Assembly: GCF_007993045.1 (NCBI RefSeq)
Contig: NZ_VOOR01000008.1
Coordinates: 99,449 to 163,448, forward strand
Length of the DNA: 64,000 nt
Origin: Phaeodactylibacter luteus
GTDB taxonomy: Bacteria > Bacteroidota > Bacteroidia > Chitinophagales > Saprospiraceae
Direction of reading: 5' to 3'
This document shows positions 42,550-52,970 of this stretch, piece by piece. The first letter of the stretch is position 1, and the number at the start of each line of letters is the position of its first letter. The notes under the pieces are model-generated. The model saw nothing but the letters and a program-made list of their open reading frames with translations. It did not search any database and was not told where the DNA came from. The position numbers were made by a program, and so were the translations under genes.

Positions 42550-43830
42550 ATGAAAACGGTAATCAACCCCGAGCAAGCAACTTGGGCAGATCTGCTGAAA
42601 CGACCGGCAATGGAAGCGGCCAATCTGGATCAGCTGGTACAGGGCGTCCTTGCAGAAGTAGGGAAACGTGGCGATGCAGCTGTAAGAGCATATACCGCCC
42701 GTTTTGACGGGGTAGCGCTAGATAGCTTTCAGGTTACGGAAGCTGAGTTTGCTGAGGCGGAGCGCCTGGTGGATGAGCCTCTGAAGGAAGCCATACAGCT
42801 GGCCCGCCAAAACATCGAATCTTTTCACAGCAGGCAGTGGGAGCAGCTTGAAGAAGTGGAGACGATGCCGGGGGTAAGGTGCTGGCGCAAAAGTGTCCCC
42901 ATTGACAAAGTAGGGCTCTACATCCCGGGGGGCACTGCGCCACTATTCTCCTCTGTCCTTATGTTGGGCGTGCCCGCCCGCATTGCCGGATGTGGGGAGA
43001 TCGTGCTCTGTACGCCGCCCGATAAGTCGGGCAAAGTCAATGCGGCTATCCTTTACACGGCAGCACAAGTTGGTATTGGCAAGGTATTCAAAATCGGTGG
43101 CGCACAAGCCATCGCTGCTATGGCACAAGGCACAGAAACGGTGCCGGCAGTATACAAAATCTTTGGCCCGGGCAATCAGTACGTGACTGCAGCCAAGCAG
43201 CTGGCGAGCCGCCGGGGGGTGGCCATCGATATGCCTGCGGGGCCTTCCGAGGTGTTGGTGTTGGCAGATGCCACAGCACAGCCTGCTTTTGTTGCAGCAG
43301 ACCTGCTGTCTCAGGCGGAGCATGGCATAGACAGTCAGGTGGTCTTGGTAGCTGATAGCCTGGAGACTGCCGCTAAGGTGCAGGAAGCGGTAATGGCTCA
43401 GCTTGAAAGCCTGCCACGCCGCGCCATAGCGGCTAAAGCTTTGGCCAACAGCGTTGCAGTGGTCATGGAAGACCGTAGCGCTGCCATACGGCTGATTAAC
43501 GGATATGCGCCCGAGCACCTTATCCTTGCAGTAGACGATGCCCGTGCGGTGGGGGAGGAGATCACTAATGCGGGTTCTGTTTTCTTGGGCCACTACACGC
43601 CGGAGTCGGTGGGCGATTATGCCTCTGGGACCAACCACACCCTGCCTACTGATGGCTACGCCCGCAGCTACAGTGGGGTCTCTTTGGACAGCTTTATCAA
43701 AAAAATAACTTTCCAGGAGCTGACCCCCCAAGGGCTGCAGCAGTTGGGGCCTGCCGTACAGCGCATGGCAGAAGCAGAGCAGCTGTCAGCTCACGCCCGT
43801 GCAGTGGCTGTGCGGCTAAATGCTGAGTAG
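42550..43830 (+). CDS. hisD: Histidinol dehydrogenase
   Basis: 426 residues. The zinc ligands appear in LLSQAEHGIDSQ, GDYASGTNHTLPT and the C-terminal SAHARAV; IYIPGGTAPLF-like and GPGNQYVTAAKQ segments are typical. It oxidises L-histidinol to histidine in two steps. 22 bp after hisG. Confidence 0.97.
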   Translation: MKTVINPEQATWADLLKRPAMEAANLDQLVQGVLAEVGKRGDAAVRAYTARFDGVALDSFQVTEAEFAEAERLVDEPLKEAIQLARQNIESFHSRQWEQLEEVETMPGVRCWRKSVPIDKVGLYIPGGTAPLFSSVLMLGVPARIAGCGEIVLCTPPDKSGKVNAAILYTAAQVGIGKVFKIGGAQAIAAMAQGTETVPAVYKIFGPGNQYVTAAKQLASRRGVAIDMPAGPSEVLVLADATAQPAFVAADLLSQAEHGIDSQVVLVADSLETAAKVQEAVMAQLESLPRRAIAAKALANSVAVVMEDRSAAIRLINGYAPEHLILAVDDARAVGEEITNAGSVFLGHYTPESVGDYASGTNHTLPTDGYARSYSGVSLDSFIKKITFQELTPQGLQQLGPAVQRMAEAEQLSAHARAVAVRLNAE

Positions 43831-43861
43831 CAGGCCTTTTTTACCTAAACATGGATTTCTT

Positions 43862-44917
43862 ATGACCGACCAACTCGTACGCGATAATATCAAAAGGCTG
43901 AAGCCTTACTCTTCCGCCCGCTCAGAGTATAAGGGGCAGGCAGCTGTTTTCCTAGATGCCAATGAGAGCCCTTTTGATACAGGGTATAACCGCTATCCGG
44001 ACCCCCTGCAGCAGGAGCTCAAGGAGGCCATCAGCGCTGTGAAAGGGGTGCCCCCCGCACAGATCTTCCTGGGCAATGGCAGCGATGAGGCTATCGATCT
44101 ACTGTTCCGCATCTTCTGTGAGCCGGGGCAAGACTATGTCATCACCTTGCCGCCTACTTATGGCATGTACCAAGTCTCTGCTGATATTGCAGGCGTGGGC
44201 GTGCGGGAAGCTCCTTTGAGGCCGGGCATCTTTCAGCCCGACCCTGCCGCTGTTTTGGCGCAAGCCAGCCCGCAGAGCAAGCTGCTATTCATTTGTAGCC
44301 CCAACAACCCTACGGGCAATAGCATACGGATGGAAATCATGCGGGAGCTCCTGGGCGCATTCCCCGGGATTGTGGTGGTGGATGAAGCTTATATCGACTT
44401 CTCATCTCAGGAGTCGGCCTTGTCTTTGCTCGGAGCGTTCCCGAACCTAGTGGTACTGCAGACGTTTTCCAAAGCCTGGGGCTTGGCGGGCATCCGTCTG
44501 GGCATGGCATTCGCCTCTGAAGCCATTATTGCGTACTTCAATAAGGTGAAGCCTCCTTACAACATTAATCAATTGACACAAGAAGAGGCCCTGAAGGCTC
44601 TAAAGGGCCGGGAAGCACAGGAGGCTACTGTGCAGCAACTGCTCGGGCAGCGCGCGCTGCTACAGCAATACCTCGGCGGTTTGCCTTTTGTGCAGCGCAT
44701 TTACCCTTCTGATGCCAACTTCCTGCTGGTCAAAGTGGATAGCCCCCGTGCCGTCTACGATTATTTGGCCAAGGGGGGCATCATTGTCCGCGACCGGTCA
44801 AAGGTAGTGCTCTGCGAGGGCTGCCTGAGGGTTACCGTTGGCACACCGGCAGAGAACGAGCGCCTTTTCCGGTCTTTGGTTTCCTTTGAAGAAGAAAATA
44901 CTAACCTGGCCAGCTAG
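43862..44917 (+). CDS. hisC: Histidinol-phosphate aminotransferase
   Basis: 351 residues from the ATG at 43862 (MTDQLVRDNIKRLKPYSSAR); the longer frame from 43820 would overlap hisD. The PLP lysine is in FSKAWGLAGIRLG, and CSPNNPTGN and DEAYIDFS are the other fold-type I signatures. The stop is 5 bp before the 169-bp palindrome copy B. Confidence 0.96.
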   Translation: MTDQLVRDNIKRLKPYSSARSEYKGQAAVFLDANESPFDTGYNRYPDPLQQELKEAISAVKGVPPAQIFLGNGSDEAIDLLFRIFCEPGQDYVITLPPTYGMYQVSADIAGVGVREAPLRPGIFQPDPAAVLAQASPQSKLLFICSPNNPTGNSIRMEIMRELLGAFPGIVVVDEAYIDFSSQESALSLLGAFPNLVVLQTFSKAWGLAGIRLGMAFASEAIIAYFNKVKPPYNINQLTQEEALKALKGREAQEATVQQLLGQRALLQQYLGGLPFVQRIYPSDANFLLVKVDSPRAVYDYLAKGGIIVRDRSKVVLCEGCLRVTVGTPAENERLFRSLVSFEEENTNLAS

Positions 44918-44922
44918 TGTGG

Positions 44923-45091
44923 CTAGTGCCTCAAGCCATAAATCCTTGACACCCCAAGTTTCGTTATTTTCCGTCTACTCTTCGTTAAAGAACCGCTCCT
45001 TTAGCTCGGGCTAAAGTCGCGAACCTTCGCCTTGATTAGCCGGAAAATAACTTCAGCTTAAGTATCAGAGATTTATGACTTAAGGCACTAG
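44923..45091 (-). repeat. 169-bp full-length imperfect palindrome, copy B
   Basis: Reverse complement of copy A at 8918 with a single base difference by eye. It lies inside the his operon between hisC and hisB and forms one long hairpin; its effect on transcription through the operon is unknown. Confidence 0.9.
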
Positions 45092-45178
45092 GCCGTATCA
45101 CTTGGCCGTTTTTCTCGCCAGGAATACTTGCTGGTGCGGAACTCTAGATCGCCGAGTATTTGCGGCTCAACCCATTAG
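45088..45178 (-). repeat. 91-bp relative of the 99-bp CTAG repeat
   Basis: The complement begins CTAATGGGTTGAGCCGCAA and ends CGGCCTAG, sharing these ends with copies 1 and 2 but diverged and 8 bp shorter inside. It keeps the order seen at copy A (99-bp unit then 169-bp unit, as reverse complement). Confidence 0.6.
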
Positions 45179-45199
45179 CCCTGGCCCTACTTTTTTGCA

Positions 45200-46333
45200 A
45201 TGAAAAAACTATTGATCTTAGACCGGGACGGCACCCTCATCCTAGAACCGGAGGGGTATCAGGTAGACAGCCTAGAAAAGCTGGAGTTCTACCCTGGCGT
45301 GTTCCAGCATTTGTCCCGCATAGCCCGTGAGCTGGATTACGAGCTGCTCATGATTACCAATCAGGATGGGCTAGGCACCGCTGCTTTCCCGGAAGAGACA
45401 TTTTGGCCGGCACATGAGAAAATGATGAAGGCCTTTGCTGGGGAGGGCATCACTTTTGTGGACGTGCTGATCGACCGGTCTTTCCCGGAAGATAATGCCT
45501 CTACCCGGAAACCCCGGACGGGCCTGATGTCGCCCTATATGGAAGGGGGGTACGACCTCGCCAATTCTATCGTTATCGGCGACCGCCTCACCGACATGGA
45601 GCTGGCGCTCAACCTGGGGGCGAAAGGCATCTGGCTGAACAACGACCCTGGCCTGGGGGCCGGCGAGGTGGAAGGCAAAGATGAAGCGGTCAGGGCGGCT
45701 ATCGCGTTGGCGACTACAGACTGGGGGGAAGTTTACCGTTTCCTGCGCCTCTCCCGCCGTACGGCAGAGGTAGTGCGCACGACTAAAGAGACCGACATCC
45801 GCATCAGTTTGGACTTGGACGGTACTGGGCAAGGCGCCATGAAGACCGGGCTAGGCTTTTTCGACCATATGCTGGATCAGCTGGCGCGCCACGGCGGCTT
45901 GGACCTGTCTGTAGCAGTCAAGGGCGACCTCCACGTAGATGAGCATCACACCATAGAAGACACTGCGCTAGCTTTGGGTGAAGCTTTTGCAAAAGCCTTA
46001 GGCGATAAGCTGGGGCTTGAGCGTTATGGCTATGCGCTTCCTATGGACGACTGCCTGGCACAGGTTGCGATAGACTTTGGCGGGCGCCCCTGGATAGTCT
46101 GGGATGCAGCATTTAAAAGAGAAAAGGTAGGAGATATGCCCACAGAAATGTTCTTTCATTTCTTCAAATCTTTTTCCGATGCAGCCCGCTGCAACCTCAA
46201 TATCAAAGCTGAGGGGCAAAATGAGCACCATAAGATCGAGGCCATATTCAAAGCTTGGGCCCGCGCTATCAAAATGGCAAAGCGCCGCGACCCCGATCAC
46301 CTTCAACTGCCAAGTACAAAAGGGGTGCTTTAG
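45200..46333 (+). CDS. hisB: Bifunctional histidinol-phosphatase / imidazoleglycerol-phosphate dehydratase
   Basis: 377 residues. N-terminal HAD phosphatase ([10 protein letters not shown] at the start, [12 protein letters not shown]) and C-terminal dehydratase ([47 protein letters not shown]). It performs two steps of histidine synthesis. The Cys/His zinc loop of the E. coli phosphatase half is not present: the region reads [13 protein letters not shown]. It begins 283 bp after hisC because the repeats lie between. Confidence 0.96.
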   Translation: MKKLLILDRDGTLILEPEGYQVDSLEKLEFYPGVFQHLSRIARELDYELLMITNQDGLGTAAFPEETFWPAHEKMMKAFAGEGITFVDVLIDRSFPEDNASTRKPRTGLMSPYMEGGYDLANSIVIGDRLTDMELALNLGAKGIWLNNDPGLGAGEVEGKDEAVRAAIALATTDWGEVYRFLRLSRRTAEVVRTTKETDIRISLDLDGTGQGAMKTGLGFFDHMLDQLARHGGLDLSVAVKGDLHVDEHHTIEDTALALGEAFAKALGDKLGLERYGYALPMDDCLAQVAIDFGGRPWIVWDAAFKREKVGDMPTEMFFHFFKSFSDAARCNLNIKAEGQNEHHKIEAIFKAWARAIKMAKRRDPDHLQLPSTKGVL

Positions 46334-46357
46334 TGCTGCCCTTCAACCCTTTGACGC

Positions 46358-46945
46358 ATGAAAGTAACCATCATCGATTACAACGCCGGCAACGTGCAGT
46401 CTGTCTTGTTCGCATTGCAGCGCCTCGGCGTGGAGGCTGCCCTGAGCAGCGACCCGGAAACCATCCGTTCGGCAGATAAGGTCATCTTCCCCGGGGTGGG
46501 GGAGGCCAATACCACTATGGGCTACCTGCGGGAACGCGGCCTGGACGAGGTGATACGGGGGCTGGAGCAGCCCGTGCTGGGCATTTGCCTGGGTATGCAA
46601 TTGCTTTGTGCCCATTCGGAAGAGAATGACACCGAATGCTTGGGCATCATCCCTCAGCAGGTCGTCCGGTTTAAGCCCAAGGAAGGGGAGAAAATACCCC
46701 ATATGGGCTGGAACAGCATTTATAACCTCGATCCGGCCCTCTTCTCCCCTGAACTGGAAAAGGAGTATGTCTACTTCGTGCACAGCTACTTTGTAGAGTC
46801 CGGCCCCTACACGATTGCAACCACTGACTATGTGCAGCCTTTTAGTGCAGCTTTGCGCAAAGGCAACTTTATGGCCACACAGTTCCACCCGGAAAAGTCG
46901 GGTGCTGCCGGTGCGGCTATACTGCAGCAATTCCTCAACTTGTAA
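46358..46945 (+). CDS. hisH: Imidazole glycerol phosphate synthase, glutaminase subunit
   Basis: 195 residues, class I glutamine amidotransferase: nucleophile Cys in GICLGMQLL, His/Glu in TQFHPEKS. It supplies ammonia to HisF. HisF itself is not encoded in this window, although hisH and hisA are in place. Confidence 0.96.
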   Translation: MKVTIIDYNAGNVQSVLFALQRLGVEAALSSDPETIRSADKVIFPGVGEANTTMGYLRERGLDEVIRGLEQPVLGICLGMQLLCAHSEENDTECLGIIPQQVVRFKPKEGEKIPHMGWNSIYNLDPALFSPELEKEYVYFVHSYFVESGPYTIATTDYVQPFSAALRKGNFMATQFHPEKSGAAGAAILQQFLNL

Positions 46946-46959
46946 AGCTATTTCCGGTT

Positions 46960-47673
46960 ATGTTCCTCATCCCCGCCATAGATATTATTGACGGTAAGTG
47001 CGTGCGGCTGACGCAAGGCGATTACAGCCAGAAAAAAGTCTACAATGAAGACCCCCTTGAGGTGGCGAAAGCCTATGAAGCCCATGGCCTTCAGCGGCTT
47101 CATCTGGTAGATTTGGATGGCGCCAAAGCCGAGCGGATTGTGAACCATGCGGTATTGGAGAAAATGGCATCCAAGACCAGCCTGCACATTGATTTTGGCG
47201 GAGGCCTCAAGTCCGATGAAGACCTGCGTATCGCTTTTGAATGCGGGGCACAACAGGTTACAGGCGGGACGATTGCGGTCAAAGACCCGGAAACCTTCAA
47301 AGGTTGGCTGGCACAGCATGGCGCATCGCGCATCATCCTCGGGTCGGACGTAAAAAATGGGAAGGTCGCGGTTAGCGGCTGGCAAGAAGAAAGCGATTTG
47401 CCCCTTTTCCCTTTTTTGGAGCGCTACCAAGAAGAAGGCATACGCTACACCATCTGTACGGATGTATCTAAGGATGGCTTATTGCAGGGCACTTCCCTAG
47501 AGCTGTACGGAGCAATCCGGGACCGCTTCCCTGCCCTAAACCTGATTGCGAGCGGTGGGGTTACTACTATGGGCGACTTGGAAGCCCTGCGCGAGCTGGG
47601 CTGTTACGGGGCCATCATAGGCAAGGCCATATACGAGGGCCGCATCAGTTTAAAGGAGCTGGAGCGGTTTTAG
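46960..47673 (+). CDS. hisA: ProFAR isomerase
   Basis: 237 residues, TIM barrel. N-terminus [20 protein letters not shown] carries the first catalytic Asp, and [15 protein letters not shown] the second; [14 protein letters not shown] is the second phosphate site. It isomerises ProFAR to PRFAR. It is the last his gene here; in most Bacteroidota hisF and hisIE follow directly. Confidence 0.96.
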   Translation: MFLIPAIDIIDGKCVRLTQGDYSQKKVYNEDPLEVAKAYEAHGLQRLHLVDLDGAKAERIVNHAVLEKMASKTSLHIDFGGGLKSDEDLRIAFECGAQQVTGGTIAVKDPETFKGWLAQHGASRIILGSDVKNGKVAVSGWQEESDLPLFPFLERYQEEGIRYTICTDVSKDGLLQGTSLELYGAIRDRFPALNLIASGGVTTMGDLEALRELGCYGAIIGKAIYEGRISLKELERF

Positions 47674-47743
47674 GTTTTGCTTAGGCCTGTTGTCTGCTAT
47701 GGCCCCTTCAAAAAGGCGTAAGCCAAAATGCCCTGGCTGGCAC

Positions 47744-47917
47744 GGCCTAGCGCTGCGAAGGGGTGGCCAGCCCGGTAGGGCCGAGCGAGGAGCGAGCCCC
47801 GGAGCATAGCGGCACCTGCTGTCAGGCAGGGGCAGGCCCCTATCCTTGCGGAGGGGGCAAGCCCATCACGTGAAGCAAGCTGGGCAGGCCCCAAGAAACG
47901 GCAGCTTGGTCTGTACC
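47744..47917 (+). repeat. R1 repeat, copy e
   Basis: Core GGCCTAGCGCTGCGAAGG to the CGGCAGCTTGGT tail; a GGCGTAAGCCAAAATG about 30 bp upstream may be its eroded left end. It lies where hisF would be expected after hisA. Confidence 0.75.
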
Positions 47918-47996
47918 TTTTAAATTAGGCTTCTGTTGGAGCAATTTTTATCACTAAAAGCTTGCTGCATCAGCAGCGGCTACCTTGTATCGACAT

Positions 47997-48575
47997 ATGA
48001 TGAACCCAAAAGATGCCGCCGAGCTCATCCGCGGCCGCCGCGCGATCTTTCCGAAGACGTATATCCCAAAGCCCATCCCCAAGGCGGTTATTGAGGAGGT
48101 GTTGGAAAATGCCAACTGGGCGCCTACCCATAAATTCACGGAGCCTTGGCGGTTCCGGGTATTTACAGGAGCTGCATTGGAGCGCTTGGGCGACGCCTTG
48201 GCAGAGCTGTATAGAGCAGCTACTCCAGCCGAAGCTTTTTCAGAAAAAAAGTATGACAAGAACAAGCAAAAGCCCCGGCAGTCGGGCTGTGTGATCGCCA
48301 TTTGTATGCAGCGCGATGCCGAAGAGCGGGTGCCGGAATGGGAGGAGATAGCTGCTACTGCATGCGCGGTGCAGAATATGTGGCTTACTTGTACCGCCCA
48401 CGGTATAGGCAGTTACTGGAGCTCTGCCAAAATGTTGCAGGAAAGCCCTGGCCTATTGCAGCTTGCCCCCGGCGAGCGCTGCCTGGGGCTTTTCTTCATG
48501 GGGTATCACAATCTTCCTGAGCTGCCCGGCAAACGCGGCCCTATAGCGGAGAAGGTAGTCTGGATGGAAGAGTGA
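47997..48575 (+). CDS. Nitroreductase family protein
   Basis: 192 residues from the ATG at 47997 (a second ATG follows at once; an in-frame TTG lies at 47985). The FMN-binding pattern is present: RRAIFPKTYIPKPIP, NWAPTHKFTEPWRF and GIGSYWSS. These FMN enzymes reduce nitro compounds, quinones or flavins; the substrate is unknown. Convergent with the 48605 gene. Confidence 0.9.
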   Translation: MMNPKDAAELIRGRRAIFPKTYIPKPIPKAVIEEVLENANWAPTHKFTEPWRFRVFTGAALERLGDALAELYRAATPAEAFSEKKYDKNKQKPRQSGCVIAICMQRDAEERVPEWEEIAATACAVQNMWLTCTAHGIGSYWSSAKMLQESPGLLQLAPGERCLGLFFMGYHNLPELPGKRGPIAEKVVWMEE

Positions 48576-48604
48576 CCACAAAGAGAGGCCGTCAGCAGCA
48601 TTGC

Positions 48605-50464
48605 TCAGTCTATGCAGATGTTGCCGTCCTGGCCGCACCAGGAGGCTGGCGTATTACTGCATTTAAAGAACAAAGCATCGTTAACCTCGGCTTGCCCGCC
48701 GGGGAGCAGGAGCAGTTTTTCCGCGTATTCGATCACCGCCCCGCCACTGGCCTGGAAGCGCCCTTGGCAAGATAGCCCGGCCCAAGGGCGTTCTTTGCAG
48801 CGGCTGTAGATCTGTCCGCCGTTCAGCACCAGCTCCCCGCCCGGCTTTACAGTGATGCCTGCTCCAGCTGGCATGCCCAGCTTGCAGTCGATAGTGAGGC
48901 GTGCTCCTGCTGAAATGACGAGCCCTGAGCGGAGCTCTTGCGGAGCGCTCCAAGTAATATCAGCCCCTTCTGGAACGACGAGCGGCGGTTGTGTAGGGGC
49001 ACAAGGGGAAGGGAAAGCTGAAAATCCACCCTGCCCGTCGGGGAACCGCTCAAAGCTCGGCTTGAGCTCGGAGAAGAAATGGAGCATGCGCCCAATCTGG
49101 CATTGAGACAAGGCACAGCGGCCGGGGATATTGCAGCCCAGGCGGTTATAATCTGATTTCCATGGCGTATCACTGCAGCCGTCCCCGCCATCAGGGTGCC
49201 GTTTGTGCGCTTGCAACGGGCTGAGGTGGTCTAGCGAGAGCACGTGGAATATCTCCCCGAGCAAATTTTCCCCCAGCCCTGCATCCGAGCCAGGGTAGTC
49301 GATCTCACAGGCCTGCTCGCCCGGGGTATTGCCATGCAGCCATATATTGTAGGTACCGAACATGGCCTGCGCAGGGTGATCGGGGACCTGGCCGTCCACA
49401 CAGCCCATAGAGGAGGTCAGCCCGCCGCCACAAGGCCAGTAGCAGTCGTTGTCGTCTGGGATGCGTGGGTCGCCGGGCGGCTCAGCCTGCCATTTGCCAG
49501 CCGTGACGAAAACATGGAAAGCGTTTTGGGTCTGTGGGGCGCTGAGGGCCTCGTAATCGGGGTGTTGGGGGGAAGGGTTTTCGATGTACCGGTCAGCTAC
49601 TTTGTACCAGTAGCTGTACCCGCCGGGTTTACATCCGGAATAGCCGATGCCCCAGCCCCGGTTGTCGGGGTGGAAAAAGACATCCTTGCCGGGGGTGCCG
49701 GTATTGAGCAGCCTCACCCTGGCGTCAGTCATGTGTGGAGAAGCATCGGTGGGGTCATCGCAGAGGTTGCTCAGCAGCCCATTGACGCCCTTCGGGTCAT
49801 CAAACCAGCTGCGGATGATGGGCAGGTGGGCTTCCGTGAAGTTGGCAGGGTCTGTAGGGTGAGGGGCCCACTGCCCAAGCTGATCCGGGTCCTCCTTTTG
49901 GAAAATATGGACAATGACCTGCATGTACCTTAGCGGGGTGAGCTCCGGATAGTCGGGGTCGGGGGCATAATTGACTGATTGGGTGCAAGGCTGAGCAGTG
50001 GCCTGTACGGGCCAGCACTCCGGGTAGCGCTGTCCGGTAGTGCCCGGCGGGCCTGCGCAGACAGAGCACTGTTCGCGGGACTTCCCGGCATCTGGGTTGG
50101 AGCGGGCGCAGTCAGGCGCATCGGAAAACCAGGCTTTGAGGCTGATGCGCTGCCGCTGCTGCCCGGCCTGGAAAGCCACTTTTTCCAAGGTGTACCTTTC
50201 GGCGGATGCCGGGAGCTGGCCTACAGGTATGGCAAGGGTATCCATAAGCTGACGGCTGCTGATGAGCAAAAAGCCCTGTGCCGGCCGGCTGGTATAGCCC
50301 AGGGTGAGGCTGGCTGTAAAGGTATCATCTTTCCAGTCTAGTGTACCGTTGTCGTTGCACGGGCCGAACTGCCCCAGCTCCAGCCGATGAAAGCTGCAAT
50401 CTGTAGGTTGATCAGCGGGGGCGGCCAGGCTGGCGAGGAGGGGGAATAGCAAAAAGAACAGCAT
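48605..50464 (-). CDS. Secreted protein with degenerate pappalysin-like (M43) motif
   Basis: 619 residues with a signal peptide (MLFFLLFPLLASLAAPA). A region about 170-470 resembles Bacteroidota M43 proteases: RYMQVIVHIFQ early, then the zinc motif position and CSDTPWKSDYNRLGCN, ALSQCQIGRMLHFF. The zinc motif itself reads GEIFHVLSLDH (403-413) where HExxHxxGxxH is expected, so the first His and the Gly are lost. The last about 100 residues are parallel-beta-like repeats (LVISAGARLTIDCK, GITVKPGGELVLNGG). Cys-rich throughout. It ends without a T9SS domain that I can recognise. Confidence 0.7.
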   Translation of the reverse strand: MLFFLLFPLLASLAAPADQPTDCSFHRLELGQFGPCNDNGTLDWKDDTFTASLTLGYTSRPAQGFLLISSRQLMDTLAIPVGQLPASAERYTLEKVAFQAGQQRQRISLKAWFSDAPDCARSNPDAGKSREQCSVCAGPPGTTGQRYPECWPVQATAQPCTQSVNYAPDPDYPELTPLRYMQVIVHIFQKEDPDQLGQWAPHPTDPANFTEAHLPIIRSWFDDPKGVNGLLSNLCDDPTDASPHMTDARVRLLNTGTPGKDVFFHPDNRGWGIGYSGCKPGGYSYWYKVADRYIENPSPQHPDYEALSAPQTQNAFHVFVTAGKWQAEPPGDPRIPDDNDCYWPCGGGLTSSMGCVDGQVPDHPAQAMFGTYNIWLHGNTPGEQACEIDYPGSDAGLGENLLGEIFHVLSLDHLSPLQAHKRHPDGGDGCSDTPWKSDYNRLGCNIPGRCALSQCQIGRMLHFFSELKPSFERFPDGQGGFSAFPSPCAPTQPPLVVPEGADITWSAPQELRSGLVISAGARLTIDCKLGMPAGAGITVKPGGELVLNGGQIYSRCKERPWAGLSCQGRFQASGGAVIEYAEKLLLLPGGQAEVNDALFFKCSNTPASWCGQDGNICID

Positions 50465-50523
50465 ATAGATCGAGATTAGCGGTATTGGAAAGGGCAGGGC
50501 CCTTCGTATTCCTGTTGGTTGAG

Positions 50524-50606
50524 TTGGACAAAAAACAAAATAACGTTAGCTTTGCCCCGCTGTAAATGGGAGCTCCAAAAAAAGAGAGCTGACCAAATTA
50601 GCTTTG
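50524..50606 (+). promoter_or_regulatory. Tandem promoters of the pyrophosphatase gene
   Basis: Two identical TAGCTTTG -7 boxes at 50547-50554 and 50599-50606; the first has TTG at 50524-50526 with a 20-base spacer. The ATG is at 50697, so leaders of about 140 and 90 nt are expected. Confidence 0.6.
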
Positions 50607-50696
50607 GGAAAGGCACCTTGGTGCTCCAAAGTTAACTCGATTAGGGGTGCAAAACGAAAACCCCGATGTTCGTATCACTTTAAACAAAAAACAACA

Positions 50697-52904
50697 ATGG
50701 GTCAAACGATTACTTATTTGGTTCCGGCGTTTGGTGTACTGGCACTGCTGTACACCTTCTGGCGGTCAGCCTGGGTCTCCAAGCAGGAGGTAGGCACAGA
50801 GCGGATGGGGCGTATTGCGGAGAACATCGCTAATGGCGCAATGGCCTTCCTGAAAGCAGAGTACCGGGTGCTGGCTATTTTTGTGGCAGCGGTGGCTATC
50901 TTGCTCGGCATCAGCGGCAATACACCGGATTCTTCCCCTCTGATCGCCCTCTCTTTCGTACTGGGCGCGATTTGCTCTGCCCTGGCAGGGTATATTGGCA
51001 TGCGCGTAGCGACAAAGGCTAACGTGCGCACTACCAATGCTGCGCGTACTGGGCTCGGCAAAGCCTTGGAAATCGCTTTCGCAGGCGGCTCTGTGATGGG
51101 CCTTGGCGTAGTTGGCCTTGGCGTAGTTGGCCTTGGCGTGCTCTTTTTGGCTTATTCCAGCATCGGTTGGGATGTAAACCGCGTCATTACCGTCATTACA
51201 GGCTTCTCTTTTGGAGCATCCTCTATTGCCCTTTTTGCACGTGTAGGCGGTGGTATTTACACCAAAGCAGCTGACGTAGGCGCCGACCTGGTAGGTAAAG
51301 TTGAGGCTGGCATCCCTGAGGACCACCCCCTGAACCCAGCAACGATTGCGGACAACGTGGGCGACAACGTAGGTGACGTGGCCGGTATGGGCGCTGACCT
51401 GTTTGAGTCTTATGTAGGGTCTATCATCGGTACGATGGTATTGGGAGCTGCATTCATAGGCCTGACAGGGTATGAGAACTCTAATGAGTTTGGCGGCCTG
51501 AACGCCGTGCTGCTGCCTCTGGTCCTGGCGAGCGTAGGGATTGTGACGTCTATCATCGGCACTTTCTTTGTGCGGGTGAAGGAAGGCGGCGACCCGCAAA
51601 AAGCCCTCAACCGGGGAGAGTTCTTGTCTGCCGGCATGATGCTGGTTGCGACTTTCTTGATCGTAAAGTGGATGCTGCCAGCAAGCTGGACCTTTGAAGG
51701 GACAGCATACTCTGCTATGGGCGTTTTCTGGGCAGTAATTTTCGGCCTGGCCGGCGGGCTGCTCATTGGTATGATCACAGAATATTACACAGGCACAGGC
51801 ACCAAGCCAGTAAAGAGCATTGTAGATCAGTCGCTCACAGGCTCTGCGACGAACATCATCGCGGGCTTGGGCGTGGGCATGCAGTCTACCGCTATCCCCA
51901 TCCTTATTCTGGCAGTAGCTATTGTGGGCGCTTACTCGTTTGCGGGCCTTTATGGCATTGCGATTGCTGCAGTGGGCATGCTTTCTAATACCGGCATTCA
52001 GCTGGCAGTTGATGCCTACGGCCCGATTTCTGACAACGCAGGCGGTATCGCTGAGATGGCCGAGCTGCCAAGTGAGGTGCGTGGCCGTACCGATAAGCTC
52101 GATGCAGTAGGCAACACTACAGCTGCCATTGGAAAAGGTTTTGCGATTGGCTCTGCAGCACTGACTGCCCTTGCACTCTTCGCGGCCTTCATCACGGCTT
52201 ACAACCTCAGCCACCCTGACGCGAAACTGACGAGCATCAACATCACTAGCCCTTATGTGATGGCTGCCCTTTTCGTAGGTGGCATGCTGCCATTCCTGTT
52301 CTCTGCCCTTTCTATGGGCGCAGTAGGCCGCGCAGCCATGGATATGATACAGGAGGTGCGCCGTCAGTTCAAGACGATACCCGAGCTGACTGCCGCGCTT
52401 GATGTCATGCGCAAAAATGGCGACAAAGACTTCAAAGAATGGAGCGATGCAGATCAGAAGACCTTCGAAGCCGCTGACGGCAAGGCAGAGTATGGCAAGT
52501 GTGTAGAAATTTCTACTGCAGCTTCTATCCGCGAAATGGTACGCCCTGGCCTGTTGGCTGTATTGGCGCCGGTCGTGGTTGGCCTTACACCTGGACTGAT
52601 AGGCCTTGGCAGCCAACTGGGCGCAGAAATGCTCGGTGGCCTTCTTGCTGGCGTTACTGTAACGGGCGTGCTCATGGCTATCTTCCAGTCTAATGCTGGT
52701 GGTGCATGGGACAACGCTAAGAAGATGTTCGAAGAAGGCGTTGAGATCAACGGTGAGATGTACTACAAAGGCTCAGACCCGCACAAAGCAACGGTTGTAG
52801 GTGACACTGTAGGGGACCCCTTCAAGGATACCTCCGGCCCCTCCCTCAACATCCTGCTCAAGCTGATGTCTGTGGTTGCACTGGTGATTGCGCCACTGCT
52901 GTAA
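50697..52904 (+). CDS. hppA: Membrane-bound ion-pumping pyrophosphatase
   Basis: 735 residues from the ATG at 50697 ([20 protein letters not shown]); the upstream 31 in-frame residues belong to the leader. About 16 membrane segments. PPi-binding motifs are intact: [42 protein letters not shown] core. [10 protein letters not shown] has Ala at the position that distinguishes K+-dependent enzymes (Lys in independent ones). H+ versus Na+ cannot be settled by eye. A cytoplasmic loop ([20 protein letters not shown]) looks longer than usual. A 15-bp DNA repeat (51099-51139) makes [14 protein letters not shown] in one helix. Confidence 0.95.
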   Translation: MGQTITYLVPAFGVLALLYTFWRSAWVSKQEVGTERMGRIAENIANGAMAFLKAEYRVLAIFVAAVAILLGISGNTPDSSPLIALSFVLGAICSALAGYIGMRVATKANVRTTNAARTGLGKALEIAFAGGSVMGLGVVGLGVVGLGVLFLAYSSIGWDVNRVITVITGFSFGASSIALFARVGGGIYTKAADVGADLVGKVEAGIPEDHPLNPATIADNVGDNVGDVAGMGADLFESYVGSIIGTMVLGAAFIGLTGYENSNEFGGLNAVLLPLVLASVGIVTSIIGTFFVRVKEGGDPQKALNRGEFLSAGMMLVATFLIVKWMLPASWTFEGTAYSAMGVFWAVIFGLAGGLLIGMITEYYTGTGTKPVKSIVDQSLTGSATNIIAGLGVGMQSTAIPILILAVAIVGAYSFAGLYGIAIAAVGMLSNTGIQLAVDAYGPISDNAGGIAEMAELPSEVRGRTDKLDAVGNTTAAIGKGFAIGSAALTALALFAAFITAYNLSHPDAKLTSINITSPYVMAALFVGGMLPFLFSALSMGAVGRAAMDMIQEVRRQFKTIPELTAALDVMRKNGDKDFKEWSDADQKTFEAADGKAEYGKCVEISTAASIREMVRPGLLAVLAPVVVGLTPGLIGLGSQLGAEMLGGLLAGVTVTGVLMAIFQSNAGGAWDNAKKMFEEGVEINGEMYYKGSDPHKATVVGDTVGDPFKDTSGPSLNILLKLMSVVALVIAPLL

Positions 52905-52927
52905 ACCAAGGCTATAAGCTATAGAAA

Positions 52928-52970
52928 AAATGAGCCCCGGCGGATACTTCCTCGGGGCTCATTTCGTTTT
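52928..52970 (+). terminator. Terminator of hppA
   Basis: Perfect 12-bp stem AAATGAGCCCCG (52928-52939) / CGGGGCTCATTT (52953-52964), followed by CGTTTT. It lies 24 bp after the stop. Confidence 0.85.

Noticed and set aside
50766..52616. 616-codon open frame antisense to hppA
   Set aside because: Exact mirror of a highly conserved gene; composition is Cys/His/Arg-rich nonsense without domains. The same applies to long antisense frames over hisD (42943-43731), the OmpA-family gene (30408-31340) and aconitase (60223-60852).
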